Positions 52,074 through 64,000 of a stretch of DNA of 64,000 nucleotides are shown piece after piece; positions within the stretch are counted from its first letter, which is position 1, and each line of letters starts with the position of its first letter. This stretch comes from Sphagnum compactum (taxonomy: Eukaryota > Bryophyta > Sphagnopsida > Sphagnales). The stretch is taken from positions 17,298,001 to 17,362,000 of the forward strand of contig OZ234498.1 in NCBI GenBank assembly GCA_965153455.1, read 5' to 3'. Below the pieces are notes generated by a model. It was not told the DNA's origin. It worked only from the letters and a program-made list of their open reading frames with translations, and made no database searches. The position numbers and the translations under genes are program-made.

Positions 52074-52543
52074 CTTTCAATTTTTATGTAAAATGAATTT
52101 ATATCTTCACAATCATTTTCCTCCAATCATGAATTTTCTTTCATGTTTTAGTGTAAAGGGGACAAAATAACCAACCCAAAGAAAATCGACGTAGGGTAAC
52201 ACCCTAGGATAACGAGATTATTATAATTGGGTCCTGCACAAGGGGTGACGAAAAGTGTTTTTATAATAACCTTGTCCCAAGGTATTACCAAACATAAAGT
52301 GATCTTGAAAATGGCTAGATGTGAAAAAATGGAGGAACATTACAAAAACATTAAAAACCTAAGAATTAATGTTGGGAGGGCAAATGTAAATACACACATA
52401 TCCTTCGCAGAAAAACATGTGATTTACACTTACTCTACCCATGTGTGCAAATAATTTGTTTACATTTACATGTGAAAATGTAAAAGAATTTCACTTACAT
52501 TTACATAGTCTCATGTAAATGTTTTTGATAAGATAAATATAAG
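52074..52543. other. Non-coding spacer
   Basis: No recognised gene. A run of TTTACA/TTACATTTACA words occurs near 52440-52510, as again near 55720-55880. Confidence 0.4.
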
Positions 52544-52570
52544 TATATATATATATATATATATATATAT
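52544..52570. repeat. TA dinucleotide microsatellite at LINE 5' edge
   Basis: A pure TA run directly abuts the first recognisable residues of the LINE fossil, where its 5' truncation would lie. Confidence 0.85.
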
Positions 52571-54711
52571 CGTATACCTTTGTCCCATTGCAGTGAGGAA
52601 AACATTGTATCAACTCACAAGCCACGCTTTATGTCTTTAATTCTATGAAGCTTTTGCAACACAATTTTCCCCACTCCAATTTGGAGTTGCAACTAAGGGT
52701 GGTTGTGAAATAATAATCCATAGCATCAGGTGTACCCTAGACCTTCACCCCGATTTGATTGTTTTTCAACTAGATGTGGCAAATGTCTTCAATTTAATAT
52801 CAAGAAAGGTCATATTTTAAGAACTTTGTGCAACAGGTGGGGAATTCATACAATTCATCCCCTTTGTTCGTGCATTCTATGCATTCAAGTCTCCTTTATT
52901 TTACAATCATCGTAATTGTGAAGGTGATTTCACAATCATCCCACTTGCCATGGGGACTCATCCAGGTGATCCATTGAGGGGGGCATTATTTGCTTTAACC
53001 CATTTTAAGGCTTTATGTTTTACAACTAGTCATTTCCTTTCTTCTATATTTTCATCCATTGCAAATGACACTCACATCATAAGTCCCCATTCAATTATAT
53101 CATCTGCCTATGAACATTTCCAGACCGAACTTAGTGTGATAGGTTTTTTTATCCAACCTCAAAAATGCGTTGCATGATCACCTTCTAGCCTACCACCAAA
53201 CTTCAACACCCCATCCCAGTTTACCACCCCATCCGAAGGAATTAGAATCTTGGGGGTTCCATTGAGCACCTTAACTTTCACATCATCCTTCATCAAAGAT
53301 GCCCTACAAGAGGATGTTTGACATGTGGACCTTATCCCTTGAATGGGTGATGTTCAGGTGGCCTTCGAAATTTTAACTCGTTGTTTTGTGCAACACCCAT
53401 CGTATCTTTTGCGATGCACACCTCCATCTTCCACCTTCATAAAATCCTTTATTTCTTTTGACTCCTCCTTCCATAAATTGTTTGGACATTTTTTGGGTCC
53501 AAGATCCTTTGATAGCCCATAAGGACCTATAGCTCGTAAAGAAACCTCCCTCCCAATAACCTTCGGTGGTGTTGAGCTCATATCAACATCCACCATCGCC
53601 ATAACAACCTATTTAAGGAGTCAGGCCCTTGTCACTTTAGTCATAACTGCTAGGTTTATGGTTGATCAACGTCCTTTCCTTCTTGAAGCCTTAACATGAG
53701 TCGACAACAACACATTACCTTTCTAGCAACACCTCAAAGTAACATGTGATTTTCTACCACCCCCAACCCATGCGTGTCTTCTTCCATTTGAACAATTCAT
53801 CGAACAACAAATGATTCAACTTCAAGATCCCATTTTGAAACATCTGCACCATCATACTCTTTCCAACATGTTTTTCGACAGGACATCTGAGGCCCATTGT
53901 GCCCAAATTTTATCATATTCTAGCCTAGGGGCAAAGGCTTGGCTTATAGTTCGACCAGTCTTCCCAACCTTTCAATTATCTTCCCCAGTTTTTTGCATAG
54001 CATTTCGTATGCGATTTAGATTACCGCATCCCTCAATTGCAGGCATCCCTTGATGTGTGTGCACACATCCCATCGACCCTATGGGTATCCACCTCTTACA
54101 TTGTGCTCATGGCAATGAACACACTAGAAACCATGATGCAATTCGCGACACCTTTGCTGCCATTACGCAAAATGTCGATTTCCACGTGGGACAAGAATAA
54201 CTACATGTGCTTCCTTCAACCACATTCAACTCTTTTCGTTGATGACTCAACATTCTGCTTACCAAAGATGGCATTTGCACCTTAGCCGATGTTGTCATTA
54301 CCAACCCAATGCGATGCGAGTGGATTTATTTCCCTGATCTTGCGCAACTTAAGGATTTGCTACCTCATATGTAGCTTCAACCAAGAAAGGAGTTATCGCA
54401 ACTAACACCTCACTATTAATTCCTCCCTTTAGTAATTGAGGTATTTGGTTGCTTACACAAACATGTGAATCTGTTTTTACACGACTATGCTAATGCCATT
54501 TGGAGCTTGAAGGGGACAAAAGGCCCTCATCTTTCTACCTTGGTCACTTTTTTTCATAAAAAAGTTTCGATCATATTACAAGGATGCAAACATCTTCCAT
54601 CTTAAGTTAGGCGATAGCCATAAACTTAACTACTTCTCAACTTCCACCCCTTCAAGACACACACCTCCCATCACCATGGCCGATCTATTGCAAGCTGTCG
54701 ATTTTTGACAT
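52571..54711 (+). pseudogene. LINE (non-LTR) reverse transcriptase fossil, plus strand
   Basis: The 5'-truncated remnant starts within the reverse transcriptase domain. In order, with frameshifts, it reads CPIAVRKTLYQLTSHALCL, FGVATKGGCE, VFQLDVANVFN (motif A, Asp retained, about 52770), IPFVRAFYAFKSPLFY, MGTHPGDPLRGALFAL (about 52950), SIANDTHIISP (motif C, normally ADD, first Asp changed to Asn, about 53060) and IRILGVPL. It continues with IQLQDPILKHLHHHTLSNMF (53814) and VIEVFGCLHKHVNLFLHD (about 54440), ending near LLQAVDF (about 54710). The same blocks appear in the minus-strand copy at 22250-25190. Multiple stops make it inactive. A full element would copy its RNA into DNA at the insertion site. 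Confidence 0.75.
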
Positions 54712-56290
54712 ATAAATATGGCTAACCTTCCACAAGTGATTGATTATGGACATGGAAAGATTTTCACAGCTACTTTGAGCCAACTTAACCTCCTATCACT
54801 TCTCCCTTTTTCTTTATTTTACTTTTTTGTACATTTCTTTAATTTAAGGTGTGTTTCTTAATAAAGCTTTACAAGTCTTTGACTTTAATGACTTTAACCT
54901 ATTTGCAATTCTCATTGATTAATTGTGGGTGCATCTCAAAAAATAATAATAATGGGCCACTTTGGTTAGCCCTTCAAAATTTTTGTTTGATACTTGTATT
55001 GTTCCCTCACAATATTTGTTCCCCACATTAACATAGTGCATACATACTTTAGCTTAGAAATATATGATACAAGCCCACACTTTTGGGCAAAGGATAAAAA
55101 CTAACTATGGTGCTATTGAGGAATATTGTGAGTGCACATTTTTGAGTGCATATTGAGTGCATGTTGTCCCACCTTATGGTTCAGTTGAAATTTCATTTTT
55201 AACTTTGTTCATCAATAGCTTTGCCTTGGGCTTTTCACAAAAGCTTGGGTTCTTATTGTGATTCATATTAAATAGTTGTGGGCATCCGAAAGTTTTTTTT
55301 TCCCTCAACAATGGGCCACGTTGATTAGCCCATCACTAAAAATAATTTTGAAGTTTAGAGAATGCTATGTTCATTGGCACCCATGTTAACATTTTTTCTA
55401 TGTTTTTTGTTTTTGGAGAACAAATGGAGAGAATCCATTGCAGGAAGAAACAGAACACCACAAGAAGGAAGACCGAGAGGAGGGGCCCCAACCAGCCCAG
55501 CCCAAACCCCACAACCTACCAGTATATCTGACCAAGGTGGTTGGGAACACCATCTCACCTGTCTGCCATAATGCACACAAATAGCATGATCTGGACCCCA
55601 GACCTTGTCAAAAGTTTCCAGGACCCTATTTTCTTCACTAGGAATAATTTTGTACCAATTTTTCATTTTCAATGAAATTTACAAGATTTGCACTTCTTTA
55701 CACAATGAATGTGAATTCTATATAGTTATACAATTTTACACAGTTTGAAATGGATTTCCATGATTTTACACATACATGTTGAAGGTTAGATGTTTACACT
55801 CATATTTACATGAGCACGATTAAGAAGTTACACTTACACAAAGTGTGTAAATAAGTTCAAATTTTCATTTACACTTACACATGGAGGACATGTTTAAAAC
55901 CATATACACACCCAACACTAGTAAGAACTAAGAACCCGCTCCCAAACAAAACATGAGGAGGAAAAATTACATTTATAACATAGCCTGGGCTAAAACAGAA
56001 AATTTCTTGACAGACTTTACAATCCGGAAAGATCCAAAAAATGGGGAACTTCACCAAAGGTTGCAAAGAGCAACTCTGTGAGTCAATTCCAGGAAAGATC
56101 ATAGGCCTATTATGACTTAGCCTGTTCTTTAACCGTTTTATTGAATGTGTCAACAACTTCCTTACCTTAAAATAAGGAACTCCAACAATGAATGTGCAAT
56201 CCCACTTATTATAAGCCAGGGGAAAATGAAAATCACATCCTAGAAAAGCTCATTGAAACTTGCACAACACATATGTGTGCAATGTTTACT
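54712..56290. other. Non-coding stretch with possible hAT-like end near 55913
   Basis: No gene was recognised. CACCCAACACTAGTAAGAAC near 55910-55929 resembles the hAT-like 3' end motif. TTTACACTTACAC words are frequent at 55720-55880. Paired opposite frames at 55355-55672 are mutual shadows. Confidence 0.4.
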
Positions 56291-56293
56291 TTA

Positions 56294-56509
56294 AGGTGCA
56301 TTCACACTTGGTGTTAAGGACTCAAGTATTTAAGTCCCCCTAACACTAAGTTAGTCATTTAGGACCTAAACCTATTTATCATGAAGATTTTATCTGAAGT
56401 TAACATTTCACTTAATATTGAACAATCGCCCATTTAACATTGGCTGCCACCTAAGATGCCACCTAGATTTTTGCTTAACACTGACTTAACATTAGGTGTG
56501 AATGCACCT
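56294..56509. mobile_element. PIF/Harbinger (Tourist)-type MITE, copy 2, 216 bp
   Basis: It begins AGGTGCATTCACACTTGG and ends GGTGTGAATGCACCT, a perfect 14-bp terminal inverted repeat (AGGTGCATTCACAC). TTA at 56291-56293 and TTA at 56510-56512 form the target duplication. It has the same orientation and about the same length as copy 1. The better terminal repeat suggests it is younger or better preserved. Confidence 0.88.
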
Positions 56510-56512
56510 TTA

Positions 56513-58448
56513 TTCACCCGAAAGTGGGCAACAAATAATGTGTAGGATAAATCTAGTTTCAAGCCCAGTTCTTTAACCTTCTGGTTAAGCCCTGATTATT
56601 ATTTTTTCCTGAAAAGAACATTCAAACTTCTTGGTTTTTAGTTTTGGTTCCCAAACATAAATGGAACTAAGAACCCTCGGTTCCAAATTTAATACTATTC
56701 CTATTCCAAAATTGATTCTGAAAATCAGACCCAATCCCAGTTTTTTTTTTTTGCTTGTAGAAACTGGAACTGATGATTCTAACTGACCAAGCTGCATGCT
56801 CACCCAACACTGGTGAGAAGCTGTGATACACATCTACAAGGGTCCCTTACCTTGTAGAACTCATTTTGAAAAAAATTGAGGACATTATTAAGGACCCACT
56901 TTGCCTGCCTTGAGAGTGAGGAACACTCTTCAGCAGGTTCTATGAACCTGCAATGCAAGGAGTTTCCTGATATCAACCCACTCCAAACGCGCAAAGCTTA
57001 TCTTTTCAAAATGCTTTATATATATGTAGGATAACACCCCACAGTGAGGTCATTCCCAAAAGAAGGGGATGAGAACTTGGCCATACCCAAGTCTGGCCCC
57101 ACATTTTGAGAATGCCTTTCACCTATGCACTTTATCCATTGTAGACCAAGGGACCCAATTTTATGATGAACTTGAATATAAGTAGACTGGGAGACTTAAA
57201 GCACTCAGAGAAACTTTGTAGTGTATGTGGAGGGCAGCTTATATCCATGACTTTCCCTCCTAGGAATTGGGAGGGATGTTCTGCTTACTCCTCAAGGGTG
57301 GGAGGGAAATTATGCCTATTTATGGTCTGTTCACATTCAGGGTTATGATTGTCGCAATGATAGGGCCTCACCAAAAAAATAGCATGTAACATGATACCAG
57401 AGCCCACTATCTAGCCTATGATTGTTAGCTTTAATTTGTCGATGTTCACACATGTAGTTAAATTAGGTTGTTTGATTAAAGTTCGTGATCATTGAACAAA
57501 TGTAGTTCATGGTGTTCTTTCTTGCTAGCAGCCAAAAGTGGCGAAAATGGCAACCGCTTCAGCTGAAAGCAATGAAAGGCACAAGAAACAAGAACCTACG
57601 TAGCTACGCATTTCTAGAAGTTGCAACATCCAAGTGTAACAAAAAATTGGGGCACATACATAGAAGCCCTATACATCAATTCAACATAGAGTAACATCCA
57701 CATGCATTTGGTAGCATATACCTTCATCAGGTGATATAATGTCCATGAGCAAAAATCTGCAACTATTCCAACTGGTTAAGAAATAACCTAATAATCAAAT
57801 CTATAAGTCTCTTGGGGTCAAATCACTTTGATTTCACTCTCATGAGCACAACTGGTCATCCCAAGCTTTTCTCAATAATGACAGACCACAAAAGCCTAAT
57901 TGAGGATGAATTTCCAAGACCCACATAAAAAGATAAGAGAACACCTAATTCCAAATCTCTTGAACATAACATTTGGAAGATGAACAGTTGAACAAGAACA
58001 TTACATCAGCAACTACCACAAAAAGTAATTTCTTAACACATAGGTTCACAAACCCCACACCCAACAGGACCTAATTCACCAATTTTAAAATTATGCCCAT
58101 TTAGTACCCTTCACTAGAATATGCTAGATCTAACAAACAAACATCAATTTTCAGAGTTCCCATATGAAGGGTGCTTTATGATGAGACCATGAACTTCTTC
58201 ACAACAAAATGGACATATGAACAAACATAATGAAGATTGAGAAGCTCCACATGTCACTCTCGAGATCTTTCAATTTTCCATCACACCCTAGTCATCAACT
58301 TCTAGGTAGTTCATTATAAATAAATCCTACCTATTGAGGCACATGGTGCAACGGATACATCATTGCGTATAGATAACAAGACCAACATTAATCAAAAAAC
58401 AACACCATAACACTCCCCTCTTCTGGCTAAAAACTTCAAACCATTCAT
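56513..58448. other. Non-coding stretch with AGAACC/GGTTC-rich patch
   Basis: At about 56560-56815 the DNA is rich in AACC/GGTTC words and ends CACCCAACACTGGTGAGAA, again like the hAT-type end. No gene was recognised further right to 58440. Confidence 0.4.
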
Positions 58449-58754
58449 TTATCCACACAACCATTCTTCAAGTTCCATTGGTGCCACATTCATCTTGCAA
58501 TTCCTCCTTTTATCTTCCAAATTAGTGTTCTCACGTTCATCAAAACATTCGCACAAACCAAGTTGCACCACCAAAAATGCATCCAACCAAAACCAACAAA
58601 CAACATGTGCTATCGAAATTGAAAGTAGATAGTCTTCATAACTTGCATACAAACAAATGCAAAGAAAATAGAACCACAAACTAAGCTCTAAACTTACCAT
58701 AACCATCAACCACCTACAAGCTTGTTGTTTTCTTCTTTTGGTGGTTGACGACAT
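58449..58754 (-). CDS. Unidentified 101-codon frame with hydrophobic segments
   Basis: It starts MSSTTKRRKQQACRWL, a basic N-terminus, then has two long hydrophobic stretches (LSLWFYFLCICLYAS and ISIAHVVCWFWLDAFLVV) and an acidic C-terminal part. GTAAGTTTAG inside it (about 58699 on the minus strand) is a possible splice donor. It lies just left of the PIF/Harbinger transposase remnant, pointing away from it. I do not recognise the family, and it may be chance or part of that element. Confidence 0.25.
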   Translation of the reverse strand: MSSTTKRRKQQACRWLMVMVSLELSLWFYFLCICLYASYEDYLLSISIAHVVCWFWLDAFLVVQLGLCECFDERENTNLEDKRRNCKMNVAPMELEEWLCG

Positions 58755-58767
58755 GGTCTTATCATCA

Positions 58768-58956
58768 TTAAAGTTTCATCCCATCAACTTTCATCACACA
58801 AGTCTTCATTTTTTGCAATTGGCTTTGCTTTGTTCTCACAATTTCTTCATCACTCGACATTTGTAGCATTGTTTTCATTCTTTGTAATCGGCCTTGCTCT
58901 TGCAATTTTTTCTTCTCTTGGCTGACGTAATTTTCTTCTGCAACTTCTAATTTCAT
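58768..58956 (-). CDS. Unidentified 62-codon charged helical frame
   Basis: The peptide is charged and heptad-like (EKKKLQEQGRLQRMKTMLQM, then RTKQSQLQKMKT), with an internal imperfect duplication. It ends 13 bp before the start of the 58754-58449 frame on the same strand. A coiled-coil fragment of a decayed protein is plausible; no family is claimed. Confidence 0.22.
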   Translation of the reverse strand: MKLEVAEENYVSQEKKKLQEQGRLQRMKTMLQMSSDEEIVRTKQSQLQKMKTCVMKVDGMKL

Positions 58957-59084
58957 CTTTCACAATTTACATTATAGAACTTCATTAGTGCGCTTTGTTT
59001 CTTCGTGTGAATTGTGTTCACTATTTTGTTGTGCACTATTTTTTTATTTTTAATTTCCTTTTCTCCATTCGAGGCTGTTGTTAA

Positions 59085-60490
59085 TTGCCATTTGAATTTC
59101 ATATTTTATTTTTCTTTGCTAGACCTTATTACAAAATTGTTCAATTTCATCACAATGACACTGAAAAAAGTTTCATTACTTGCATTGTTCTTTCAAATCC
59201 TCATAGAAGCTCAAGATGTGTTGGTCCTTGGTCTTCAATCAGATTTTGCATTCATGTCTATTCATTTTGTAAGTGATTAACCACTATTTGTTTTTATGAG
59301 GACACATGCAATAGATACCATGTGTTTGAGAAAATGAATGCTTTGATTCTACATAGCTACAAGATTTCTTGCGTGTATGATCATCTTTTGAATCATGACT
59401 TTGAGGATTAGGTGAAGGCAAGGTCAACCATTTAATATTCCCATTTCTTATGATTCAATACATTGATAAGAGATGGATAAAACATTTTCGATTGAGCAAA
59501 TCATTTATGAAACAACTAATAAAGAGACTGAAACATAAAATGGAAAAAAAACACCAAATTCAGGTTTAAAATATTTGTTTTGCATAAGGGTTGCGTATTC
59601 TTTGTACAAGTTAGCACATGCCTCTGAGTATTTGTAATGCAATGAACTTTTTGTGATCGAGAAATCAAATATTCATCTAGTCTTGTGAGAGTTTGTACAT
59701 GTCGTGAATGATGTTTTCAAGAACTAAATTCGGTGGGTAGAAGGAGAACACATGTTACATATCATCGAAGGCTTCAAATAGTTCATGGGTTTGTTAAGGA
59801 TTCAAGGGGCCATTGACGTGGTTTCAACCCATATTCAAAAGCCAAAAATGTTAGCCTTTGCAATAGAGTACTACTCCTTCAAATTGAAGGCCTACAACAT
59901 GCAACTGTGGGCTATTATTGATCACAAGAAACATTTTCTGGATGTTTTTGTTGAGATGCCATGACCAATGAATGATGCACGAGTCTTGCACTTGTCTTCA
60001 ATTTACCAAAAGGTGAAATGGGGGAATTTGTTCAATGAGCATAATGCACATGAAGGCATCAAGTTTTACATCATTGGAGACAAGGGCTACCCATTAATGC
60101 CATGGTTGATGGTGCTTCACAAGCAAATTGGGATTCGACATACCATTCTAAAGACATTGTTCAACAAGTAACTCTTTCATGCTAGAATTGTTGTTGAAAA
60201 CAACTTTGACATATTAAAAAAAACATTTTGTGAATTGATAATCAAATCAAATTTACATGTGCTTTTGCTTCTAAATGTGGTCATTTGTTGTTGCATTTTG
60301 CACAATATGATTATGAAGGGAAAAGACACATACATTGATGAGTTGATGCAATAGTTGAAGGCCAAAAAAGTTATAGAAGATAGGTGAGTTATGTTTGCAA
60401 CTGCAGATGGTGATGATCAAGACCAGGTAAATAAAATGGACATTAAGTTTGACTTGCAAGGGGGAGAGATTTCAAGGGTCAATTAATGAA
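59085..60490 (+). pseudogene. PIF/Harbinger transposase pseudogene (HARBI1/ALP1-like, DDE_Tnp_4)
   Basis: A weak N-terminal match starts about 59085 (MPFEFHILFFFARPYYK). The catalytic domain is clear: IQGAID with the first Asp (about 59815), AIIDHKKHFLDVFVEMP (about 59915), MNDARVLHLSSIY (59968), FYIIGDKGYPLMPW with the second Asp (about 60080), IVVENNFDILKKTF with the catalytic Glu (about 60200) and VVICCCILHNMI (about 60290). All three acidic residues survive, but stops such as TGA near 59962, TAA near 60170 and TAG near 60352, plus frameshifts, break the frame. The partner Myb-like frame lies tail-to-tail at 60830-62077. It would have cut at TTA/TAA targets. Confidence 0.8.
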
Positions 60491-60829
60491 ATGTAATGCA
60501 ACAACACCTAGATAATCATAAACCACAAATGTGTGGACGTTGAATTCGTATGGACTTTACATTTTCATTTCCAATTTTTGAATTATTAACATCATTTTCA
60601 ATTTTTGAGTTGTTGACATGGGTGTGTATTGAAATCAGAGTGAAATGTGGAACTGAAATGCAATTTATAGGAAATGGTTTATAACCCAATGTGGAATTGG
60701 AATGCAATCAAAAGATTTGGATTCAAAATTCAAATCATTGAAAATTGAGTGCTTGGAATTTGATCAAGTGTTCATGTCTACATTCTACATGTTTTCTTGT
60801 TCATTTGCACGTTGAACATGAATTAACAA

Positions 60830-62077
60830 TTCATCATTTGATCTTGATTCCTCTTCTAGGAGTAAGTCCACAACTGGAGGCATGCATGTCAAATCTTTGA
60901 TGAATGCATGGTAGAGAATGATGTTGAAAATAGAGAGCACATTCACCATGCTTTTGTTCATCCTATAAAGCTTCTTGTCATGTGCTTTGAGATAATAAAA
61001 ATGTGTTTTGAAGGAACATTCATGAGCACTTGAGTGTTGTTGTTTAATCTCTAGTTGAATACAATTTATTTAGTCCATTACATCTACCAACAATTTGTTA
61101 TTTTTGTCTGCAAACTCGATGACAAAAAAGAAGACATTGATGTGTCTTCTTTTCATTCCTATGTTCCCAGATGCCAATGATGTAGGTGATGCGAGAGAAT
61201 CAAGATAATGGTAAGAGTTTGAAAGTTGGCAAGGAACATTTCTATTTTTTGATAAGATAAATTCACAAAATCTGCAACTTTTATATTTGGATTGTCATCA
61301 ATTCTTGCACCTACAACTCTTGTGCCTAGAATGGCAATAACAACTATGGTGCTTACAATTCTTGTCCCCTGATTATCGCCACTCTAGCCCCTTGACTAGT
61401 TACAATTGCATCTTGAGAATCAAATACATGATTGTTCTTTTGTATTTCATCTTGTCAATCTCATCTTAAATGTTTTTTACCTTGGTGGTTTGTAGATGTT
61501 GTCTCCTTTCGCATTTACATCCCTAGTATGCAGAAGAATGTTGATGTTCTTCTCCCCTTGAAAGACCTTGATCAATTTATAATAGTCTCGTGTGTACTAA
61601 CAAGGCAAATGGAAATATTCTTTCTTTTCATATGTCTTCATATGTCAAGTCCTAGAAACAAGTATGATTCCCCATGCCCTTGTGATAGTTTGCAAGTTTT
61701 TTGAAATTAGAATTCAGGGAATTCGACTTATTTTGGCACACGATGCCATTTCTTGGATTTTTCATCTTAATTGTCTTTTGGAATTCTTTCGCAATCTTCT
61801 CCCAACGTTGCAAAGTGGGGATCATATGTGTTCTTGGATTGATTATTTACTTATGTGTTTTGTGTTTTATGTATTTACAAGCAATGAATGCTAACACCTC
61901 ATGATGTTCCCAATTGCCATGTCACTACCAAGGGACTAAGCTTTCTCCTCCATTGCACCTTCTCGATCTGCCACCATCACCATTGCGTCTTCAATTGTTT
62001 GCTATCAATTTGCTTGTGTGAGAATTTGCTTGCAATTCCATGCCACCTTGCAAATTTGCACTTGAATTTGATGCCAT
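60830..62077 (-). pseudogene. Myb/SANT-like (trihelix-type) partner protein of the PIF/Harbinger element
   Basis: On the minus strand an ATG at 62077 starts MASNSSANLQGGMELQ. After frame changes come EVLAFIACKYIKHKTH, then PTLQRWEKIAKEFQK and NKSNSLNSNFKKLANYHKGM plus GNHTCF (about 61640-61820), which is the Myb-like DNA-binding domain used by PIF/Harbinger partner proteins and trihelix factors. A C-terminal helical region with TQVLMNVPSKH and ISKHMTRS follows (about 60980). Stops interrupt it. In active elements this protein binds the termini and brings the transposase to the nucleus. Convergent arrangement with the transposase supports one composite element of at least 3 kb. Confidence 0.68.
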
Positions 62078-64000
62078 GATTTTCTCCTCGATTTTAAAGC
62101 TTCTCTTCCATTATTTTAGAGCTTTTTTTTTGCCTCTTCAAAGCTTTTTGCTTTAGAGTGATGGAGTTCACCACCTTTGCGTTCTTGTGACACACAACAA
62201 TTTTTTGCAAATTTTTTGGTGTGATGGTAATTTACCATACTAGTTTTGAACTTGGTAGTTTGTCATTGTCATCAGGCATTGTAATTCATTGAAATCTATG
62301 TTTTCCAAAAGATTTTAACATTGATGCTCTCTCCTTTCTTTGCATTATCTCATGGTATAAGCAAGTTGTTAGCATGCCACGTCAAAAGTAGACCTTTATA
62401 GGTGTAAGAACCCTCCCACTATTGAGGAGTATGCATAAAAACTTTCCCATTCATATGCCTCATGATCTACATAGGTTTGGTTCATGATAAATTTTACTTT
62501 GTGCTTTATGATAGATAAAGCCCATGGGTGGGGGACATTCTCAAAATGTGAGGCTGGACTTGGCTATCACTTCACCCTAGGATGAACGCTCGCACTCTAG
62601 GGCTTACCCTACACTTTAGATCCTATCACTTTTCAAGATTAAATATCAGAACCTTCCCCCCTTTGACAAGCAGTGATCTATCCATGTTTGGATTCATAAT
62701 GATGACCATGTAAAATAACTTCCATTTATAAAGTAGGCACAAGATCTGTCCTACTCTTATAAAGTAATCTTAAGAACCCTTCCCTTCAAGAACTTTCCCC
62801 CTCATATGCCTCTAATAAGAATGTAAACAACCCTGCCCTCTAATAAGAACCATGCCCCTCATATGCCTCTAATAAGAATGTTTACATTCACGATTTCATT
62901 TGGCTTGGGCTTTACAATGGGTATCTTAAAGAGTTCAATCCTGTCCTCTTTTCTAGATATATGGTGCACTCCAAACACACTAGGGAATTTCTCTCTCCAA
63001 GTGCTTAATGAAATGACAAGACAATTTAAAGAATGGGGAACAATGTCCCACAAAAGTTTGAGACTCACCTAAAAATAGCAGAAATATTTCCAATAAAACT
63101 TGATTTTACACCTGTGTGCCAAGTTACACTCAAATTTGGGATCTCCAACAAAAGCTGCAGTCCACCAAGTTGTAATCTGAAAGAAGTGTAAAAATCCAAA
63201 AACCCTAAATCCAACCTTCCAGTTTAAAAAAATTACATTTTCATTGAAAAATGAAAAGAAAAACATTTTTGTTTTCTTATTTTTGTTAGTGTTTACAAAT
63301 CTAGCCAACCATTGGAACTATGGAAAGTACCTATGGGTTTTGAGACAGGGTTCTTCCAGGCCTCAAAAAACCCATCCACACCAAACAAGTTACCCTACTA
63401 CCCTCGCAGCTTTGACACTAATTATATTAATTTCAGAAAATTTGAAAATTTCAAAAATCGGTTTTTCTTCAAATTAAAAAAATTGTGACTGAAAATATTG
63501 AATCTTCAAGAATATTCTATTGGTAGAAATGAATATTTTAAAAATTAATGAATTAATTATTTGACAGATATGTGTCAAAGGTGCCAAGGTACTATGGTAG
63601 TACCTACCGAATTGTCTTAATAGTACCTTTCCTAAGTATTTCCATCAATATTAGGCAGTTCTTTACTTTTATGAAGAGCCCCATACCGCATTTTTTTGTG
63701 TGTGTGTGTGAAATTTCACCAAAATGAAAAAATGGAAATAAAAAGGGAATATTCTGTTACAATATTTTCATTTGTTTTTAAAAAGTGCCAATTCTTTTTT
63801 AAATTGAATTTTTTTTGGGGCAGATCTAAAAATTTGTAGCAATTTTTAAAACCATTTAAGAAACTGTTTAGACAGGTTCTAAAAACTGTCGCCATTTGAA
63901 TGCAAAAATCCCTCTTGGGATGTTAACCTATAATGCCACATCTGAAATTTGAAAAAAATTCTCTAGCCTTCAGTTTTGAAAAAAAACAAATAGGAATTGT
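62078..64000. other. Right-edge non-coding DNA
   Basis: No gene was recognised. A short near-duplicate (CCCTCATATGCCTCTAATAAGAATGT) occurs at about 62800-62824 and 62856-62880, a TG microsatellite lies at 63707-63720, and AT-rich DNA runs to the end. Confidence 0.4.
63707..63720. repeat. Short TG microsatellite
   Basis: Seven TG units follow a T-run. Confidence 0.85.

Overview
This 64 kb window looks like nuclear DNA from a land plant with a large, AT-rich, repeat-laden genome. The lineage cannot be fixed from sequence alone. Three things point to a plant: a fragment of the plastid gene psaA, a decayed but intron-bearing MRS2-type magnesium transporter gene, and TTTAGGG-type telomere-like tracts. 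No bacterial-style operons, tRNA, rRNA or CRISPR arrays were recognised. Long open frames are rare, and most short ones are chance frames in AT-rich DNA.

Layout. 1-3160: decayed hAT transposase (BED/RICESLEEPER type), split by about 2 kb of AT-rich DNA. 5447-7148: non-autonomous CACTA element with a GTA target duplication. 8777-9110: first of three copies of a dispersed family called A here. 11666-11887: psaA fragment. 11906-16130: degenerate TAGGTAG-type repeat tracts around a second dispersed family, B. 18937-21715: second, more complete copy of the same hAT family. 22250-25190 (minus) and 52571-54711 (plus): two fossils of one LINE reverse transcriptase family, both with damaged catalytic residues. 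27458-27931 and 31646-31849: fold-back or MITE-like elements. 34019-34800: composite of families A and B.

About 35.2-45 kb is the only gene-like island, richer in GC and CpG. It holds a CpG-rich segment with a 57-bp tandem repeat, a non-processed MRS2-3/MRS2-4-like pseudogene on the plus strand (37949-41815), and a candidate small two-exon membrane-protein gene on the minus strand (42744-43905). A 38-codon upstream frame ends one codon before that gene's start codon.

The right third is mobile-element debris: a DUF4371/ZNF862-like hAT-related remnant (minus), a complete-looking 589-bp non-autonomous Helitron (49589-50177), two PIF/Harbinger-type MITEs with TTA target duplications (51856-52070 and 56294-56509), and a decayed two-gene PIF/Harbinger element with transposase (plus) and Myb-like partner (minus) at 59.1-62.1 kb. 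At least six transposon classes are therefore recorded here. The MITEs and the Harbinger proteins may once have formed a non-autonomous/autonomous pair, but that link is inferred. Protein families were assigned by reading translated frames and recalling family motifs. No database search was run.
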